A stretch of DNA of 24,477 nt from JARYMI01 sp964550915 (GCA_964550915.1 CAZKBY010000012.1:1-24477); one strand, 5' to 3'; shown: positions 8,594 through 16,608, counted from the first letter of the stretch. Numbers and translations are program-made. Notes: a model not told the origin generated them from the letters alone.

Positions 8594-9229
8594 TTAATAA
8601 TAGAAAAGGCTGAAACGGGGAATTCTGTGCTTCTCGCGCCATGACCTGACCAGTCGGAGATTTGATATTTTCTCCAGCTCTTCGCCGGGCCGGCCTCTGA
8701 ATTCGGCCTGGACCTCTTTTTCTACGTTGGCTCTGTCGTCTTCCGGGATGACTTGGAAAAGGAGCTCGTCTAACTTCTCATCGAGCTTTTCCAGCTCTTC
8801 TTCGGCCACAGCTCTTTTCGAGAGGAGACGCAGGGCTTCCCTGAAGATAGTCTTGAGGACTCTCATTTCAGGTGGGAGCACGCGAAGAAAGCGCTCGACT
8901 TCGACACGAGCTCTCCTTCTTTTTTCATCCCTGGTGATAATTTTCTTGCCTCGGCCGACTTTTCGCTCCCGGTGTGCCTCGAAGGCTTTCCTCACCTCGC
9001 GGTCACAGAAAGAAAGAGCGGGCATCTTCCTGGTCCGGCCCTGTTTCTTGCGACGGTCGAAAGCCTGATCGATCCCTTCGACGACGACGCTCAGGGGGAT
9101 GCGCAGCCTCTCCCAGGAAGCAAGCGTCATCTGGTCCCTTGAAGACAAAACAAAGGGCGCGCCCCGGAGGCTGAAAAAAAACCGGGCGATCTCCCGGAAA
9201 TATTGACTTTTAGCTTCCTGGCATCCCAT
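8594..9229 (-). CDS. conserved-looking hypothetical protein, basic and helical
   Basis: 211 residues from ATG 9229, which has GAGG six bases upstream; a GTG at 9241 would add four residues. No family is recognised with confidence. The N-terminal 70 residues contain an aromatic segment (YFREIARFFFSLRG) and a pattern of the type 'LSSRD....SWERLRIPLSVVVEGID.AF', reminiscent of small conserved proteins of Acidobacteria/Deltaproteobacteria-like genomes. The centre is highly basic (RKVGRGKK), and the C-terminal part is heptad-like with many E and L (about residues 120-170). There is no signal peptide. It lies between coaX and rnr with gaps of 21 and 5 bases, so it is cotranscribed with both. Function unknown. 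Confidence 0.75.
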   Translation of the reverse strand: MGCQEAKSQYFREIARFFFSLRGAPFVLSSRDQMTLASWERLRIPLSVVVEGIDQAFDRRKKQGRTRKMPALSFCDREVRKAFEAHRERKVGRGKKIITRDEKRRRARVEVERFLRVLPPEMRVLKTIFREALRLLSKRAVAEEELEKLDEKLDELLFQVIPEDDRANVEKEVQAEFRGRPGEELEKISNLRLVRSWREKHRIPRFSLFYY

Positions 9230-9250
9230 CGCTTGCCTCACGCCGCCGCT

Positions 9251-10033
9251 CTAACTTCTCTTCCTTTCCTCTTTATTCCTGTCGTAAATAATCCGCAAGC
9301 CTTCCAGCACGAGATAGGACTCGTGATAGTCGATGGCTTTGACCTCGGGAACGATCAATGCGGCAAACCCGCCGGTGGAGACAACTTTGGCCTTCATGGC
9401 CAGCTCTTTTTTGAGCTCGGCGATGATGTTGGTGACAAGGCCTATGTATCCGAAATAAAGGCCGGATTGCATGCTGGTCACGGTCGTCCGGCCGATGGCC
9501 TTCTTGGGCTTGGCAATTTCAATCCGGGGAAGCTTGGCCGTCTTAAGGTAGAGGGCTTCGGCTGAAATCTGGATGCCCGGCGCGATCGCCCCGCCTAAGT
9601 ACTCGCCCTTTGCGGTGACCACATCAAAGGTGGTGGCCGTGCCGAAATCAACGACAATGAGCGGCCCACCGTGTTTCTCAAAGGCAGCCACTGAAGCGAC
9701 GACGCGGTCAGCTCCCACCTCGAGCGGGTTCTCGTAGAGGATGGGCATTCCTGTCTTCAGGCCAGGACCTACGACCAACGCCTTGAGCCCGAACATGTCC
9801 CGGCTGAGAGCCTGGAAAACAGGCGTCAAGGGAGGGACGACGCTGGAGATGATCACGTCGGCGATGGACTCCGGCTCGAGGCCGGCTCGCCGGAGAAGCT
9901 CAAGGAGGACGATGCCGTACTCGTCGGCCGTTTTCTCTCTTTCTGTCCTGACTTTCCAGTCTTGGCGGAGCTTTGTCCCTTCAAAGACGCCAATCGCCAC
10001 GGTTGTGTTTCCGATATCGACGGCTAACAGCAT
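9251..10033 (-). CDS. coaX: type III pantothenate kinase
   Basis: 260 residues. The N-terminal MLLAVDIGNTTVAIGVF is the phosphate-1 motif of the CoaX branch of the ASKHA superfamily. GADRVVASVAA, VVDFGTATTFDVV and GGAIAPGIQIS are the other conserved blocks. It phosphorylates pantothenate, the first step of CoA synthesis, and this type is typically potassium- or ammonium-dependent and not feedback-inhibited by CoA. The start at ATG 10033 is chosen over one five codons upstream because GAGGAG lies 7 bases before it and it begins exactly at the conserved motif. The gene follows birA by 11 bases; the birA-coaX pairing is common in bacteria. Confidence 0.95.
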   Translation of the reverse strand: MLLAVDIGNTTVAIGVFEGTKLRQDWKVRTEREKTADEYGIVLLELLRRAGLEPESIADVIISSVVPPLTPVFQALSRDMFGLKALVVGPGLKTGMPILYENPLEVGADRVVASVAAFEKHGGPLIVVDFGTATTFDVVTAKGEYLGGAIAPGIQISAEALYLKTAKLPRIEIAKPKKAIGRTTVTSMQSGLYFGYIGLVTNIIAELKKELAMKAKVVSTGGFAALIVPEVKAIDYHESYLVLEGLRIIYDRNKEERKRS

Positions 10034-10044
10034 GGTCTCTCTCC

Positions 10045-10794
10045 TCAAACATCAAAACCAATTCCGAGAATTTCCCCGGGGGATAAAATGATTTCCCCGG
10101 CGTCTTTTTGCAGGATCATTCTCGCTCGACTGTCCAACCCGCGGAAAGTTCCGGCCAAGGTTTCCTTGTCTGTTCGGACAACGATGACTTTTCCGATCGG
10201 AAAAATCAATTTGGCCTCAAAGGCCCGAAGGACTTCCTCAGTTTCGCCCGAGATGAACTTCCCATACCACCAGCCGAGCCTTTCGAAGAGGCTCTGCTCG
10301 AGCCTTTCCCTGTCAACGTCTCTTTTTAAAACCATTCGAAGCGATGTGGCCAGGGGACGGATCCCCGCGGGGAAGTCCTTCCTCCTCTGGCTTATATTCA
10401 ACCCTATTCCCAGAACGATAAAGCTCGTTTGCTCGCCCACCACCTCGCTCTCGCAAAGGATGCCGCCGATTTTCTGGCCGTTCCAGACGACATCGTTCGG
10501 CCACTTCAATCCGACCTCAAGACCAACGCTCGACCGCACGGCTTCTGCTGCGGCGACTCCTGCGACGAGCGGCAGAAGAGAGATGTCGGCTACAGGGGGC
10601 CGGAGGATGATCGAGGCGTAGAGGCCGCGGCTCCGGGGTGAGAACCAGGACCGGCCTTTTGTCCCTTTGCCCTGAGTCTGTTCTTCGGCGATCACAACCG
10701 TCCCCTCTGGCGCACCCTGCTGGGCCAGGGTCTTGGCCACCTCATTAGTCGAAGTGCAGGTTTCGCGCCAGTGAATGACCGCCCCGATGTTCAT
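10045..10794 (-). CDS. birA: biotin--[acetyl-CoA-carboxylase] ligase, short form without DNA-binding domain
   Basis: 249 residues. TSTNEVAKTLA, the adenylate/biotin-binding loop QGKGTKGRSWFSP, LKWPNDVVWNGQKIGGIL and the small C-terminal SH3-like domain (GTFRGLDSRARMIL) identify a biotin protein ligase. It activates biotin with ATP and attaches it to carboxylase carrier domains. The frame remains open upstream, but those codons overlap the receiver-protein gene and have no ligase or winged-helix likeness. ATG 10794 is 7 bases after the preceding stop. The N-terminal helix-turn-helix of bifunctional BirA is therefore absent, so this is a group I enzyme that should not repress transcription. Confidence 0.93.
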   Translation of the reverse strand: MNIGAVIHWRETCTSTNEVAKTLAQQGAPEGTVVIAEEQTQGKGTKGRSWFSPRSRGLYASIILRPPVADISLLPLVAGVAAAEAVRSSVGLEVGLKWPNDVVWNGQKIGGILCESEVVGEQTSFIVLGIGLNISQRRKDFPAGIRPLATSLRMVLKRDVDRERLEQSLFERLGWWYGKFISGETEEVLRAFEAKLIFPIGKVIVVRTDKETLAGTFRGLDSRARMILQKDAGEIILSPGEILGIGFDV

Positions 10795-10801
10795 GGGAAA
10801 A

Positions 10802-11416
10802 TCAAGGCGACGGCTTTTCGCCTTTCTCCAGCTGCCCTTTGAGCTCGGCCAGCAAAGAAGCCCGCAGCCTTTTCTCCAGCTCTCTCTCCACAGCCAGGAT
10901 TTCCTCGCGAACGACGGCTCTGATCCTCTCCTCGACCTCTTCATCAACCGGAGGAAGCGGGAGGCCCGGGTCTTCCGGCGGCGGGAGCGGGCCGGTTGAC
11001 GGCATCTCTTCGATCATGGATTCTTCTGGATAGCTGGGGGGCCCTTTTTTTCTGCCGATGAGATCTCTGACCTGAACCGCTAACTTTTCAGAATCAAAGG
11101 GCTTTTGAACAATGGCATCATATTCCAGGCCGCTGATTCTATCCGGATCGATAGGCTCGAAGGCGTTCTTGAGGAAGATCAACCCGATTTTCTTGAAATC
11201 TTCCCGAGCCCCGAGGTCACGTCCCAACTCATAGCCGTCCTTGAGCGGCAGGGACAGGTTGAGAAGCACGGCGTCCGGCCCGATTTCGCTGAGCAGGCTT
11301 GCGGCCTCAAGCCCGTCCTCAAAGGTATAGACTTCAAAATCAGGAGCGGCAAAAGCCATCCGGATAACTTTCTGGACAGAGGGACTCGAGTCGGCGACGA
11401 CGATTCTATACGGCAT
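10802..11416 (-). CDS. atypical response-regulator receiver protein with Asn in place of phospho-Asp
   Basis: 204 residues from ATG 11416; a GTG ten codons upstream is possible but the fold begins at YRIVVAD. Residues 1-120 form a CheY-like receiver: IVVADSSPS (5-13) keeps only one acidic residue of the usual pair, LLNLSLPLKDG (51-61) has Asn53 where phospho-Asp is expected, the usual Thr/Ser position is Lys83, and Lys105 of the KPF motif is kept. A proline/glutamate-rich linker (about 122-145) leads to a helical, charged C-terminus (EEILAVERELEKRLRASLLAEL). There is no DNA-binding or enzymatic output domain. The protein is probably a phosphorylation-independent interaction module. It lies between dnaE and birA. 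Confidence 0.85.
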   Translation of the reverse strand: MPYRIVVADSSPSVQKVIRMAFAAPDFEVYTFEDGLEAASLLSEIGPDAVLLNLSLPLKDGYELGRDLGAREDFKKIGLIFLKNAFEPIDPDRISGLEYDAIVQKPFDSEKLAVQVRDLIGRKKGPPSYPEESMIEEMPSTGPLPPPEDPGLPLPPVDEEVEERIRAVVREEILAVERELEKRLRASLLAELKGQLEKGEKPSP

Positions 11417-11450
11417 ATGACACCTGAAATCTTGAAAAAATCTCACCCCT

Positions 11451-11479
11451 AATTAACACCTTTCTTCTCATGATGTCAA
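11451..11479 (-). promoter_or_regulatory. possible promoter for the receiver-protein gene and downstream genes
   Basis: On the minus strand TTGACA (11479-11474) is followed after 17 bases by TTAATT (11456-11451). The -35 is perfect but the -10 matches only 3/6. It lies in the ~80-base gap between the DnaE C-terminal codons and the receiver gene, the widest gap of this minus-strand series, so a secondary promoter is plausible but weakly supported. Confidence 0.3.
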
Positions 11480-11494
11480 TCAACCAGGAAGGGC

Positions 11495-11764
11495 CTAATA
11501 CTCGATGCAGACCGAATCCTCGCCCAGGAGCCTCTCCACATTCCTCGTCAAGTCTTCGGACAAGAAAATGCCCATGATGTCGATCGATTGAGCCATCAGC
11601 CGGTAGGAGTGAGGCGTCTCCAGCTCGAAGAAAATGGGACATTCGCCCGGGCTTCTTTCGAGATAGCCCTTCAGCTCTTTGATCACTGACTCCTCCAGGC
11701 CGGGGAGAAAAATTCTCAGGATGACTCGCTTGGCTTTCTTGTTCAGAGCGTCGGCCAGGGGCAT
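11495..11764 (-). CDS. dnaE: C-terminal segment of DNA polymerase III alpha, separated from dnaE by an in-frame TAG
   Basis: 89 residues from the first in-frame ATG (MPLADALNKKAKR) to a TAG at 11495-11497. It resembles the last ~90 residues of DnaE, after the OB fold: RLRL-type strand VILRIFLPGL, then a helix, SPGECPIFFEL, and the terminal LLGEDSVCIEY. It is in the same frame as the upstream dnaE reading frame. The nine codons between the upstream TAG (11792-11794) and this ATG read NRRVHLVEI, which itself fits the DnaE OB-fold strand. No good Shine-Dalgarno lies directly before the ATG; the nearest purine-rich run, GGGGGAGGGG, ends about 27 bases upstream. It could be translated by reinitiation or read-through, or be joined to dnaE if the TAG is a sequencing error. 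Confidence 0.7.
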   Translation of the reverse strand: MPLADALNKKAKRVILRIFLPGLEESVIKELKGYLERSPGECPIFFELETPHSYRLMAQSIDIMGIFLSEDLTRNVERLLGEDSVCIEY

Positions 11765-11791
11765 GATCTCGACGAGATGAACACGTCGATT

Positions 11792-11794
11792 CTA
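11792..11794 (-). other. dnaE: in-frame TAG interrupting dnaE
   Basis: The codon series GGG GAG GGG TAG AAT CGA CGT reads FMGEG-stop-NRRVHLVEI. With the TAG read as any amino acid the protein would be 1161-1163 residues, the size of E. coli DnaE (1160), with no indel needed. TAG is used as an ordinary terminal stop by arcC, the 687-residue gene, the SelB-tail gene and coaX in this window, so general reassignment of TAG is unlikely. Confidence 0.85.
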
Positions 11795-14700
11795 CCCCTC
11801 CCCCATGAACCTCCCCCTGACCCAGACGAGTTGTCCTTCTCTCAGGAACTCATAATATTTGTTGTAGACTTCGGGGAAAGCCATGACGTCGATCCGGCCG
11901 CTCAAGTCCTCCAGAGCAAAGACGGCGAACCTCTCGTCCTTCTTGTTCTTCAGGAGCTTGACCGTGTTGATGATCCCGGCCACCCGAATCTCCGCGTTGA
12001 AATCCTTCTCCTCGTCGAGCTGGCTCAATTGATGAGAGATGAGTTTCTTAAGCCTTTTTTCAAACTGAGCCAGGGGATGGCCGGTGATGAAAAACCCCAA
12101 GGCGTCCTTCTCGTAGCTCAGGAAAAGCGACTCATCCCATTCTTTCATATCCCTGACCTCGGGAGGGATCTCGGGAGGCTCCAGCCGGCCGCCGCCGAAG
12201 AGAAGGGTTTGAGAGGCCAACATTAGCTTCTGCGCGGAATGACCGTACTCGATCATGGCGTCGATGAGGTGGAAACAACGCGATCTCGGCCAGCCCAAGG
12301 AGTCAAACGCCCCGGCCTTGATCAGGCTCTCTAACACTTTCCTGTTGACCACTCTCGGGTCTGTCCCAGCCACGATTTCAAAAGACGTCTTGAACCTGCC
12401 CAGCTTGGCCCTTTCCCGGAGGATCTCCCGGACGGCCGTCTCTCCGACATTCTTGATGGCCGAGAGGCCAAACCTGATCTCGCCCCCGATCACGGTGAAA
12501 TTAAAATCGCTCTCGTTGACATCTGGCGGGAGGAGGCGAATCCCCATTTCCTGACATTCATTGATGTATTTGATGACCTGGGTTGTCGCTCCTCGCTCAG
12601 CCTCGGAGGTCAGGAGAGCAGCCATGAAATGAGCCGGAAAATGGGCTTTGAGGTAGGCCGTCTGGTAGGCCAGGTAGGCGTAGGCGGCGCTGTGGGATTT
12701 GTTGAACCCGTACTCGGCGAAATGCCGGATCTGTTCAAAGATTTTCTCCGCCTTGGACTGGCTGAGCCCCCTCTTCTTGGCCCCCTGGATGAACCGCTGC
12801 TTCTGAGCTCTCATGATGCTCGTTACTTTCTTGCCCATGGCTTTGCGGAGGATATCCGCCTCAGCCATGGTGAACCCCGCCAGCTCGGTGGCGATCTTCA
12901 TTACCTGCTCCTGGTAGACGATGATCCCTCGGGTCTCCTTGAGGATGGGCTCGAGCTCCGGACATTCGTATCTGATTCGGTCGGGGTGATTCTTCCTTTT
13001 GACGAACTCGTCGGTCATCCCGCTCCGCAGCGGGCCGGGCCGGTAGAGGGCGTTGAGGGCAACGAGGTCGCGAAAGTCCTCAGGCCGGAAATTGCGAAGC
13101 AGCTCTTTCATTCCCGGGCTCTCAAACTGGAAGACGCCGTCGGTGTTGCCGGCCTGGAACACACCGAAGGTCGCTTCATCGTTGAGGGGAATTTTCCTGA
13201 TGTCAACTTTTTGGCCCAGATCCTTGGCCACAAGTTCAAGAGTGTCCTGGATAACCGTCAGGTTTCGCAGGCCCAGGAGGTCCATCTTGAGAAGCCCGAT
13301 GGCCTCGATATCCTGCATCGGAAATTGAGTCGTTATCTCTCCCTTGGCGGATTGATAGAGAGGCATGAACTCGACCAGAGGCCGCGGAGTGATGACGATC
13401 CCGGCCGCATGGATGGAGGGGTGGCGAACCTGGCCCTCCAGCTTCTGGGCGACGGCCAGCAACTGGGATATCTTGACGTTCTTGTCCCGCAGCTCCCGCA
13501 GCTGTGGAATATTCTTGAGGGCTCCCTCGATCGTGGCCTCGGGGCCAAAAGGCGGGATCATCTTGGCGATCCTGTCCACCTCCGGCAACGGCACTTCCAA
13601 GGCCCTGCCGGCGTCACGGATGGCCTGGCGGGCCGCCATCGTCCCGAAGGTGATGATCTGGGAGACATTTTCCTGGCCGTATTTGTTTTTGACGTAATCG
13701 ATGACTTCTTCCCGGCGCCGGCCGCAGAAATCGATGTCGATGTCGGGAAGGCTGATCCGCTCCGGGTTAAGAAAACGCTCAAACAGCAGGTCGTACTCGA
13801 GCGGATCGATGTCGGTGATGCCCAGGCAGTAAGCTAAAAAACTCCCGGCCGCAGAGCCTCGTCCCGGACCGACCGGGATGTTCCGTGACTTGGCCGTGCG
13901 GATGAGGTCCCAGACGACCAGGAAATACCCCTCGAATCCCATCTGCTTGACTAAGTTGAGCTCTTTTTTCAGCCTGTCCTCGTAGTCCTCGATCAGATGG
14001 CCCGGCTCCCCCTGCTCCTTTCTAGCCTTGAGTTCTTCCTGCCGCAGCCGGTATCCTTCCTCGGCAACGGAGTCGAGGTATTCCTCGAGGGGAATATCGC
14101 CGGGCGCCTGAAACCGGGGAAGAAAATGCTGGCCCGAAGGAAAGGCAAAATCGCACTGGGCGGCAATCCGGGTTGTGTTCTGGATGGCTTCCGGGATTTC
14201 GCGAAAGAGCTCCGTCATCTCCTGGCCTGATTTGAAGTAGAACTCCCGGGAGCCGAAGCGGATCCTGTCCTGGTCAGTGAGCTTCTTGTTGGTCTGGATG
14301 CAGAGGAGGACATCGTGGCTTTCCGCGTCCTCTTTTCTGAGATAATGGATGTCGTTGGTCGCGACCAGGGGCAGGCCGAGCTTCTTTGCCAGCTCGACGA
14401 GCCGGGGGTTCGTGGCCTTCTGCTGAGGCAGGCCGTGATCCATAATTTCGATGTAAAAATGGTCAGGGCCGAAAAACGAGGCGTACTCACAGGCAGCCTG
14501 CTCGGCCGCCTCCTCGATCTCTTTTTCCAGGAAAAAGGCGACTTCTCCTTTTAAACAACCCGAAAGGGCGATGAGCCCTTCAGCGTGGGCGGCCAGCAGC
14601 TCTTTGTCAACCCGGGGCCGGTAATAAAAACCCTCCAGGTAGGCCTTGCTCAGAAGAAGGCAGAGGTTCTTGTAGCCTCTCTCGTTCCTGACCAAGAGGA

Positions 14701-14980
14701 GGAGGTGGAAGTGATGCGGGTCGCCCGCTTCATCTTTTTTATCAAACCGGCTCCTGGGCGCCACGTAGACCTCGCACCCAAGGATCGGTTTAACATCCCG
14801 GGCCCTGGCCTGCTTGAAAAAAGTGACCGCACCGAAGATGTTGCCGTGGTCGGTCAGGGCTACCGCCGGCATTTTATTCCTGTACGCGGCTTCCACTAAA
14901 TCTGCCGTCTTGATGGCGCCGTCCAAGATGCTGAACTCGGAGTGATTGTGAAGATGGATGAAGGAATAGTCCATCGTCAT
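11792..14980 (-). CDS. dnaE: DNA polymerase III alpha subunit, main part (truncated by in-frame TAG)
   Basis: About 1062 residues. The N-terminal PHP domain (FIHLHNHSEFSILDGA) is followed by the C-family polymerase core: PVGPGRGSAAGSFLAYCLG, then SLPDIDIDF (about 410) with the catalytic aspartates, the fingers region, a helix-hairpin-helix (FTMAEADILRKAMGKK, about 700) and the start of the OB fold (IRVAGIINTVKLLKNKKDERFAVFAL shortened here to its core IRVAGIINTV). The enzyme is the replicative polymerase. The reading frame ends inside the OB fold, about 100 residues before the usual end; the missing part follows in the same frame. The start at ATG 14980 forms an ATGA overlap with the guaA stop; ATGs two codons either side are alternatives. 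The polymerase and PHP residues seem intact, so the core should function even if truncated. Confidence 0.93.
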   Translation of the reverse strand: MTMDYSFIHLHNHSEFSILDGAIKTADLVEAAYRNKMPAVALTDHGNIFGAVTFFKQARARDVKPILGCEVYVAPRSRFDKKDEAGDPHHFHLLLLVRNERGYKNLCLLLSKAYLEGFYYRPRVDKELLAAHAEGLIALSGCLKGEVAFFLEKEIEEAAEQAACEYASFFGPDHFYIEIMDHGLPQQKATNPRLVELAKKLGLPLVATNDIHYLRKEDAESHDVLLCIQTNKKLTDQDRIRFGSREFYFKSGQEMTELFREIPEAIQNTTRIAAQCDFAFPSGQHFLPRFQAPGDIPLEEYLDSVAEEGYRLRQEELKARKEQGEPGHLIEDYEDRLKKELNLVKQMGFEGYFLVVWDLIRTAKSRNIPVGPGRGSAAGSFLAYCLGITDIDPLEYDLLFERFLNPERISLPDIDIDFCGRRREEVIDYVKNKYGQENVSQIITFGTMAARQAIRDAGRALEVPLPEVDRIAKMIPPFGPEATIEGALKNIPQLRELRDKNVKISQLLAVAQKLEGQVRHPSIHAAGIVITPRPLVEFMPLYQSAKGEITTQFPMQDIEAIGLLKMDLLGLRNLTVIQDTLELVAKDLGQKVDIRKIPLNDEATFGVFQAGNTDGVFQFESPGMKELLRNFRPEDFRDLVALNALYRPGPLRSGMTDEFVKRKNHPDRIRYECPELEPILKETRGIIVYQEQVMKIATELAGFTMAEADILRKAMGKKVTSIMRAQKQRFIQGAKKRGLSQSKAEKIFEQIRHFAEYGFNKSHSAAYAYLAYQTAYLKAHFPAHFMAALLTSEAERGATTQVIKYINECQEMGIRLLPPDVNESDFNFTVIGGEIRFGLSAIKNVGETAVREILRERAKLGRFKTSFEIVAGTDPRVVNRKVLESLIKAGAFDSLGWPRSRCFHLIDAMIEYGHSAQKLMLASQTLLFGGGRLEPPEIPPEVRDMKEWDESLFLSYEKDALGFFITGHPLAQFEKRLKKLISHQLSQLDEEKDFNAEIRVAGIINTVKLLKNKKDERFAVFALEDLSGRIDVMAFPEVYNKYYEFLREGQLVWVRGRFMGEG

Positions 14981-16509
14981 TCCCATTCGATGGTCGCTGG
15001 CGGCTTGGTCGTGATGTCGTAGACGACCCGGTTGACGCCTTCGACCTCATTGACAATCCGCGTCGAAACCCGAGCCAAGAACGGCGGCTCAGCCGCATAC
15101 CAGTTGGCTGTCATCCCGTCCACACTCTGGACGAGGCGGAGGACGACAACCTGCTCATACGTCCGCTGGTCTCCCATGACTCCAACCGACCTGACCGGGA
15201 GCAAGATAGCAAAGGCCTGCCAGAGCTTATGGTAAAGCCCGACTCTCCGGACTTCATCTAAAAGAATCCGGTCCGCCTCCTGGAGGATGGCGATGCGCTG
15301 AGCCGTGACCTCGCCGAGAATCCTCACCGCCAGCCCCGGCCCCGGGAAAGGATGCTGCGCGATGAATTCCCGATCGACGCCGAGTTCCCTGGCCACAGCC
15401 CTGACTTCGTCCTTAAACAGCTCTTTAAGCGGCTCGATAAGCTGGAAACGAAGGCCTCTGGGCAAGCCGCCCACGTTGTGGTGCGACTTGATCGTCGCCG
15501 AGGGGCCCTTGACTGGCGCGCTTTCGATGACATCGGGATAGATCGTCCCTTGAGCAAGAAACTTGACCCCGCCGGTCCGGCTCGCCTCTTTCTCGAAGAT
15601 CTCGATGAACGTCCGGCCGATCTCCTTCCTCTTCCGCTCGGGCGAGACGACTCCGCGGAGACGCTTGAGGAAGAGGCCGGAGGCCTCGACGCCGACAACT
15701 GAGAGCGAGAACTTGCGCCGGAATTCGTCCATCAATTCCTCATACTGTCCCCGCCGCAACAGGCCGTTGTTCACGAACACGCAGGTCAGCCTCTTGCCGA
15801 TTGCGCGCTGGACGATGAGCGATGTCACCAGCGAATCAACGCCGCCGCTCAGGCCGCAGAGAACCTTTTCCCGGCCGACAACCCGGCGTATCTCTTCAAC
15901 CTTCTTGGCCACGAACGATTTCATGCTCCAGGCCGGCCTCAGCCCGGCCAGGCCGAAGAGGTAATTGGCCAGGATTTTCCGGCCCTGCCGGGTGTGGATG
16001 ACTTCGGGGTGGAACTGGACGCCGAAAAACTTCAGCCCGACCGCTTCAATCGCCGCCACTCTGGTGTTAGCCGTCCTGGCCGTCACGATAAAACCGGGCG
16101 GCAGTCTCTCCACTCTATCGCCGTGGCTCATCCAGACTTGGCTCCGGTCTCTTATTCCCTTGAACAGCCCACCCCGGCCCAGGATTTGCAGTCCGGCAAA
16201 CCCGTACTCTCTCTTGGCCGAGGGGACGACCTTGCCGCCCAAAAGATGGGCCATGAGCTGGAGACCATAACAGATGCCCAGGACCGGGATTCCCAGGTTG
16301 AAGATGGCCGGATCTGGGAGGGGCGCGCCGTCTTCGTAGACGCTCCGCGGTCCGCCGGAAAGGATGAGGGCTCCGGGATTATCTTTTCTTATTCGGAGAA
16401 GTGGCGTGTCAAACGGGAAAATCTCGGAGTATACGCCCAGTTCCCGGATTTTCCTGGCGATGAGTTGAGTGTATTGAGAGCCGAAATCGAGGACGATGAC
16501 CTTGTTCAC
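14977..16509 (-). CDS. guaA: GMP synthase (glutamine-hydrolysing)
   Basis: 510 residues, full length. The class I amidotransferase domain has its nucleophile in GICYGLQ (Cys80) and the His/Glu pair in FHPEV (168, 170). The ATP-pyrophosphatase P-loop SGGVDS is at 221-226. The dimerisation domain follows to the characteristic ending TKPPATIEWE. It converts XMP to GMP with glutamine and ATP. Translation starts at a GTG (16509). A promoter -10 element lies only 6 bases upstream of that GTG, so the mRNA may begin at the start codon. The stop overlaps the dnaE start (ATGA), so the two are translationally linked. Confidence 0.96.
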   Translation of the reverse strand: MNKVIVLDFGSQYTQLIARKIRELGVYSEIFPFDTPLLRIRKDNPGALILSGGPRSVYEDGAPLPDPAIFNLGIPVLGICYGLQLMAHLLGGKVVPSAKREYGFAGLQILGRGGLFKGIRDRSQVWMSHGDRVERLPPGFIVTARTANTRVAAIEAVGLKFFGVQFHPEVIHTRQGRKILANYLFGLAGLRPAWSMKSFVAKKVEEIRRVVGREKVLCGLSGGVDSLVTSLIVQRAIGKRLTCVFVNNGLLRRGQYEELMDEFRRKFSLSVVGVEASGLFLKRLRGVVSPERKRKEIGRTFIEIFEKEASRTGGVKFLAQGTIYPDVIESAPVKGPSATIKSHHNVGGLPRGLRFQLIEPLKELFKDEVRAVARELGVDREFIAQHPFPGPGLAVRILGEVTAQRIAILQEADRILLDEVRRVGLYHKLWQAFAILLPVRSVGVMGDQRTYEQVVVLRLVQSVDGMTANWYAAEPPFLARVSTRIVNEVEGVNRVVYDITTKPPATIEWE

Positions 16510-16515
16510 CTTCCG

Positions 16516-16544
16516 ATTTTAACAAACCCGTTTTAAGGAAACAA
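16516..16544 (-). promoter_or_regulatory. promoter of guaA, possibly giving a leaderless mRNA
   Basis: On the minus strand, TTGTTT (16544-16539) and TAAAAT (16521-16516) are 17 bases apart, and the -10 is preceded by TG one base upstream (extended -10). Only six bases separate the -10 from the GTG start of guaA, placing the predicted transcription start on or next to the start codon. This would drive the whole 11-kb minus-strand series. Confidence 0.5.
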
Positions 16545-16549
16545 TATCC

Positions 16550-16562
16550 GAATCCCCGATTC
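16550..16562. repeat. small palindrome GAATC-CCC-GATTC between divergent promoters
   Basis: A perfect 5-base inverted repeat with a 3-base spacer lies between the -35 elements of the guaA promoter and the divergent acyltransferase promoter. Its position would suit an operator acting on both genes, but it is short enough to be chance. Confidence 0.3.
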
Positions 16563-16579
16563 ACAAAAAAATCTCTGAT

Positions 16580-16608
16580 TTGACAACCTTGGAAAACCTC
16601 CGTATGAT
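16580..16608 (+). promoter_or_regulatory. near-consensus sigma70-type promoter for the acyltransferase-like gene
   Basis: TTGACA (16580-16585) and TATGAT (16603-16608) are spaced by exactly 17 bases, matching consensus at 6/6 and 5/6. Transcription would begin near 16615, leaving a leader of about 78 bases before ATG 16693. The leader contains the GC-rich inverted repeat CCGGA-A-TCCGG (16639-16649). This is the best-matching promoter in the window. Confidence 0.75.

Noticed and set aside
10795..10947. Upstream extension of birA that could have been a helix-turn-helix domain
   Set aside because: The 51 codons are a shadow of the receiver gene's end, rich in Arg/Lys/Trp and without winged-helix pattern.
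11792..11794. TAG as pyrrolysine or another genome-wide recoded amino acid
   Set aside because: Several neighbouring genes end with TAG at normal protein ends, and the site is not a known pyrrolysine position; sequence error, mutation or local read-through are simpler.
12629..13837. 402-codon open frame on the plus strand inside dnaE
   Set aside because: It lies fully antisense to the well-recognised DnaE polymerase core; its sequence has no family likeness and is explained by GC-rich codon usage.
15741..15760. A second GGGGACAG/CTGTCCCC-type repeat end
   Set aside because: The single CTGTCCCC match lies inside guaA coding sequence with no inverted partner, so it is a chance match.
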